From Nannochloropsis salina CCMP1776 (taxonomy: Eukaryota > Sar > Eustigmatophyceae > Eustigmatales > Monodopsidaceae), in contig SDOX01000017.1 in NCBI GenBank assembly GCA_004565275.1, forward strand, positions 415,898-479,897: a stretch of DNA of 64,000 nt, in the 5' to 3' direction. The number at the start of each line of letters is the position of its first letter. The stretch's first letter is position 1. The notes beneath the pieces were generated by a model that was given only the letters and a program-made list of their open reading frames with translations, did no database searches and had not been told where the DNA came from. A program made the translations under genes and the position numbers. Positions 60,937 through 64,000 of this stretch are shown piece after piece.

Positions 60937-61609
60937 ACCCGCGCCCCAAACCCCAGCTCTGCAGCTCCTCCGGTTGGCTTCAACACACCTTTTAAAGCAA
61001 CCGCCAGGTTAGTGTGCCCTGATTTTTTGGTATATTTTTTTGTACACATAAGTAAAAGCCCGAGGGAGGAGTGAATATTTAACCCATGTCTCTTTTTGTA
61101 GGCGGCATCGCCCAGAAAACCTCAGCGTGAGGGATCTGGCGATGGCGGCCGTGTCGCTTTTAGTGCAGCAAAACCTTACACAGCACCTCAGGCCCCGAGT
61201 ATTTTACGGTCTCATGTGTCGTATCAGATCGATATACAATTGTGCACGCTGTACGTGCCCTGTAGCGCGGAGGTGGAGAGTGTTCGAACACGTCAAAAAG
61301 GATACGAGGAACCGAATTCGGAGCATTGCGATGAAGCCCGTGCCGTAAATTATTAGTTAGTTCCAAATGGTATTCACCCTGTGACACGACCGCGCGAGCC
61401 ACCCCGAGTATCGTCTGCAGTGGTGCTCCAACGTGTGAAGCATGTATCCCGTGCCAAAGGATTGTCGGGGATCCTTTGCGTTTCTCGGTTCAGTGATCTC
61501 CCGACACTGATCCTAACTGCTCGCCTTCTTGTCCTTTCTATTTCTTACAGAGTCTTGCGCCTCCAGCATTCGCCCGCCAAGCCTGGTTCACAGCCTATTT
61601 CCCAATACC
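60937..61609. promoter_or_regulatory. divergent promoter region, UPF0301 / DIX-domain gene
   Basis: A 673-base gap between head-to-head start codons. AT-rich at 61015-61080. A pyrimidine tract ending TTTCTTACAG at about 61542-61551 looks like a splice acceptor, so the DIX gene may have a 5' UTR intron. Confidence 0.45.
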
Positions 61610-62452
61610 ATGATACGGTATTACATTCCTGGCGACGGGGACGACGCGTCGCACCCAAACATCTTTCATCTCCCACCATCGGTCCAACAACCCCCACGGT
61701 TGCGGGACGTTCGACAGCACTTCCCGCTCCCAGGCGCCTACCACTTCCGCTTCAAGACACGATTGGATGGAACCCCCGACAAGAAAGCGGTCTGGATGGA
61801 CGTCACGGAGGACGTGGCCGAGCTTCCTACTTTTGACGGATTTTACATAGCCAAGGTGTCACGGATGCGCATGGAAATGCCGAGCAAGCCCACGGCGGCG
61901 GGGAGTACGGGTATGTCTTCTTCTTCTTCCTCCTCCCCCACGTCTGCGGGTTATTCCAGGACAAGCCAAGCCACAGGCCCCGTCTCAGCGACCAGAGCGA
62001 CTCCCTCCGCCTCCCAATCCCCGCCCCTTCGAGGCAACAAGGGACTTGTGCCGCCGGCCTCCGACAATGATCCGTTCGGGCTCTTTCACGAGGCCCCTCC
62101 CTCGTCCTCCACCACCTCCTCCTTCTCAAAGGCCCCAGCGAGCGTGTCTGGGAACAGCAGTGCGCCCCACGCGACGACGGGCAGCAGCCACCCCGCGGCT
62201 CGCGGCCATCCACCGCACTCTACTACAGGGCCACAGGGAATGTCTGGAAAAAGCAAGGTAGCTGCAGGAATGGCCGCTGGTGGGAAAGGAGATTTACTAG
62301 ATTTTGATGCCTTTGGCAGCCAACCGCCGGCTCCTTCAGTGCCACCCATGAGGGGAGTGCCTCCCATGCGTGGAGTGAGTCCACCGCAGCAGCCACAGCA
62401 GCGGCAGACGGGCTACCCTTCCTCGTCCAATGCGACCGAGGGATGGATGTAA
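61610..62452 (+). CDS. DIX-domain protein with clathrin-box and AP-2 motifs
   Basis: A 280-codon frame from ATG 61610. Residues 1-85 match a DIX domain, the head-to-tail polymerising module of Dishevelled and Axin. MIRYYIPGDGDD aligns with the opening strand (V-YYIxGE), RLRDVRQHFPLPGAYHFRFK with the LGDFKxxLxxxGNYxFFFK segment, and VWMDVTEDVAELPTFDGF with the VxEEVxDDxAxLPxFxGK segment. The rest is Ser/Pro-rich and disordered and contains DNDPFGLF (a DPF-type AP-2 appendage motif) and DLLDFDAF (LLDFD fits the clathrin box L-phi-x-phi-D/E). This suggests a polymerising endocytic adaptor, which is inference. It is divergent to the UPF0301 gene and convergent with the membrane protein gene. Confidence 0.82.
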   Translation: MIRYYIPGDGDDASHPNIFHLPPSVQQPPRLRDVRQHFPLPGAYHFRFKTRLDGTPDKKAVWMDVTEDVAELPTFDGFYIAKVSRMRMEMPSKPTAAGSTGMSSSSSSSPTSAGYSRTSQATGPVSATRATPSASQSPPLRGNKGLVPPASDNDPFGLFHEAPPSSSTTSSFSKAPASVSGNSSAPHATTGSSHPAARGHPPHSTTGPQGMSGKSKVAAGMAAGGKGDLLDFDAFGSQPPAPSVPPMRGVPPMRGVSPPQQPQQRQTGYPSSSNATEGWM

Positions 62453-62964
62453 AGAGAGAGGTATTACTCCTAGCAGGGAGTAAAGAGGAGCCAAATAGAG
62501 GGCCGCTCCCGACGTCTGAACCAAAGCAAAATAGGGACCACGAAGAACACACTTCTTTGATCGGGTTCGCAGTCATTCAACATGTTATGTAAACACGCGC
62601 CTTTGTACACTGTGGCTTTGTCGTTCGTCCTCCACATTTCTCACCCTTTACTGTCCTCCTTCCTCTCCTCTGCGCATCGGGACCCTTTTCCCCCAGCACC
62701 ACCCTCCGCGCTGTCTTCCCCCTCCCCCCTTTCTTGAACCGCGGGCCCTGCTTTGTCAAGCGAAGAAAGTCTTCTCCCACCCTCCCTTGTCCTCCTTCGT
62801 CCTTTGACAGCCTGACTGTCCCTCCCCGGCTTCATGGGTTCGCCTCCCTTGTGCAGAGAAAATCGACCGGGCAGACCGCCCGGGGGAACGAACGTGGGAA
62901 GCTCTGGGATGTCTGGCAGACGGCCCTTGGATGTCCACGCTGTGGGGTATGGTGGGATGAACGG
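62453..62964. other. intergenic, convergent 3' flanks
   Basis: A 512-base gap between convergent genes. Pyrimidine-rich on the plus strand at 62640-62830. No gene is supported. Confidence 0.4.
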
Positions 62965-63885
62965 TCAGGGCCCCTGAAGGCAAATGCAGGCGGGGCACAT
63001 GCACACATGCGTGGAATGGTGTACTGCCACACCGCATCGAGACGGCAGGTAGAGGGGGTCGCTTTGAGAGGCACGGCTACATCCATACACACCCAGAGGA
63101 ACAAATGGTTGAAAGGCCTGAGCCCCACCTAAGACGCACGACAAGAGAGATGAAGAGCAGACAGGAAGCTTTGCCGGTTCCCAGTCCCAGACGAAATACT
63201 TACGCCGGTCACAGTCACAGCACAGATAGCAGCAAGAGATCATGCTCTGCGTCATGACTAGGGCGAGGAGGACGACAGCGATTACAGTTTGCGTGTACAC
63301 GGCCCCAAAAAAATGTTCACAGAAGGAAAAAAACGAAGGCAAGTAGCAACACGGACTGGAACTTGCCATCGTCACAGCCCCTTCAGCCCCAGAGACCCCT
63401 TCCGTCGGATCGGCCAGTACCCGCTGACGTGTCTGAGTGGCAAAAGAACTGACGGGATAAGGACATAGACTCAAATCCTCAACAGCCAGGCAGGAGGCTT
63501 CAGCGGCCAGACATAATCCTTTTCTTGTCGTGCCCCACACTGTTGGGATTATTGCTGCGGTCAGGCATACAGCAAAGCCAAAAATATTGGCGCAGTAGTA
63601 GACACCATACAGAGGGGCAGCGTGCAGGCACCGCCCTATCAACCCGATGGCGCTTGCTACCATTACATAACCCCCAGCAATCCAGCTGACACGGACCAGC
63701 ATGTCAGTCGCGGCTTCTGCACTGTAGGCGTAGGTAGGGTCGTCAAGGACCCCGTACACAGGTTCAGGTTGGATTTCCCCTTTAATGTGATGAGCATGAC
63801 CAATCAATGCGGCGGCCACTATGACTTTGAGTATTAAAACAAGTATGTCTACGATTGTTGACTTGTTCCAAGCCGCGTACTGCAT
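62965..63885 (-). CDS. four-TM, Cys-rich membrane protein (tetraspanin-like topology)
   Basis: A 306-codon frame from ATG 63885. Four hydrophobic helices are visible: IVDILVLILKVIVAAALIG, VSWIAGGYVMVASAIGLIG, CANIFGFAVCLTAAIIPTVW and TQTVIAVVLLALVMTQSMI. The large loop between helices 3 and 4 carries several Cys (CLAAEASCLAVEDLSLCPY and SSPCCYLPSFF), and helix 4 is followed by CCYLCCDCDRRK, a likely palmitoylated juxtamembrane cluster. This is tetraspanin-like topology, but the CCG signature is missing, so it may be an unrelated family. The last ~55 residues after FVWDWEPAK look non-coding in style, so the true C-terminus may lie in another exon or stop earlier. It is the last gene in the window. 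Confidence 0.55.
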   Translation of the reverse strand: MQYAAWNKSTIVDILVLILKVIVAAALIGHAHHIKGEIQPEPVYGVLDDPTYAYSAEAATDMLVRVSWIAGGYVMVASAIGLIGRCLHAAPLYGVYYCANIFGFAVCLTAAIIPTVWGTTRKGLCLAAEASCLAVEDLSLCPYPVSSFATQTRQRVLADPTEGVSGAEGAVTMASSSPCCYLPSFFSFCEHFFGAVYTQTVIAVVLLALVMTQSMISCCYLCCDCDRRKYFVWDWEPAKLPVCSSSLLSCVLGGAQAFQPFVPLGVYGCSRASQSDPLYLPSRCGVAVHHSTHVCMCPACICLQGP

Positions 63886-64000
63886 CTGCCGTCGACAGCG
63901 GTCGCACGCACCAATATGTGTGGATACCTGGCAATGACAGCCTAGGAACGTTGAGGACAGGCAATGAGCAATGGGAACCGTGTCGAAACGTCGTGTGGGG

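Noticed and set aside
1-64000. Mobile elements, CRISPR arrays and virus-like genes
   Set aside because: No terminal repeats, transposase, reverse transcriptase, integrase, capsid or spacer-repeat pattern was seen in the frames or gaps.

Overview
This is a nuclear window from a compact, GC-rich eukaryotic genome. It is most probably a photosynthetic stramenopile of the eustigmatophyte (Nannochloropsis/Microchloropsis) type; that is an inference from gene content, not a database match. Supporting signs are spliceosomal introns with clean GT/AG borders; several proteins with a signal peptide followed by an ASA-FAP-like plastid-targeting border (SAF, AGF, FAF, EAW); bifunctional DHFR-TS; a fused UDP-glucose pyrophosphorylase/phosphoglucomutase as known from brown algae and diatoms; and short intergenic gaps. 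I found no rRNA, convincing tRNA, CRISPR array, transposon or virus-like element.

Layout. 0-7 kb: a 5'-truncated TspO/MBR-like membrane protein (+), a Cys/His-rich zinc-finger protein (-) and a three-exon phospholipid:diacylglycerol acyltransferase (PDAT, -). 7.6-17.4 kb: an F-box/USP7-like/ZZ-finger protein, dynactin subunit 4 and a K+-type vacuolar H+-pyrophosphatase, all +. 18-26 kb: thymidylate kinase (-) head-to-head with DHFR-TS (+), then the UGP-PGM fusion (+). 26.8-35 kb: an RHL1-type topoisomerase VI accessory protein (-), a small three-exon plastid protein (+), serine palmitoyltransferase LCB2 (-) and a mitochondrial pyruvate dehydrogenase E2-like protein with an altered catalytic motif (-). 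35-48 kb: MSH4 (+), a plastid-type Hsp70 with only the nucleotide-binding domain (-), five-exon LSM4 (+), a small plastid DUF3119-like protein (+) and WDR75/UTP17 (-). 48.8-54.7 kb: an LRR protein and an SFI1-like centrin-binding repeat protein (+), possibly one gene, separated by a single in-frame TAG. 54.7-64 kb: looser spacing with AT-rich gaps, an unknown nuclear protein (+), an SGNH-fold protein without its nucleophile (+), a plastid UPF0301/AlgH protein (-), a DIX-domain protein with clathrin/AP-2 motifs (+) and a four-TM membrane protein (-).

How the genes relate. Most neighbours are unrelated housekeeping genes. One pair is functionally linked: dTMP kinase and DHFR-TS catalyse successive steps of dTTP synthesis and share a divergent promoter region. 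Lipid and carbon metabolism is represented by PDAT (triacylglycerol), LCB2 (sphingolipids), the PDH E2-like protein and UGP-PGM (storage and wall glucan precursors). The most unusual items are the DIX/clathrin-motif protein, the Hsp70 without a substrate-binding domain, the PDH E2-like protein with H-to-R in its active-site motif, the GDS-to-GDG SGNH protein, the F-box/USP7-UBL/ZZ fusion, and an LSM4 gene whose first coding exon is only the ATG.

Exon borders were read by eye from GT/AG sites, phase and protein-family continuity. No alignment or transcript data were available.
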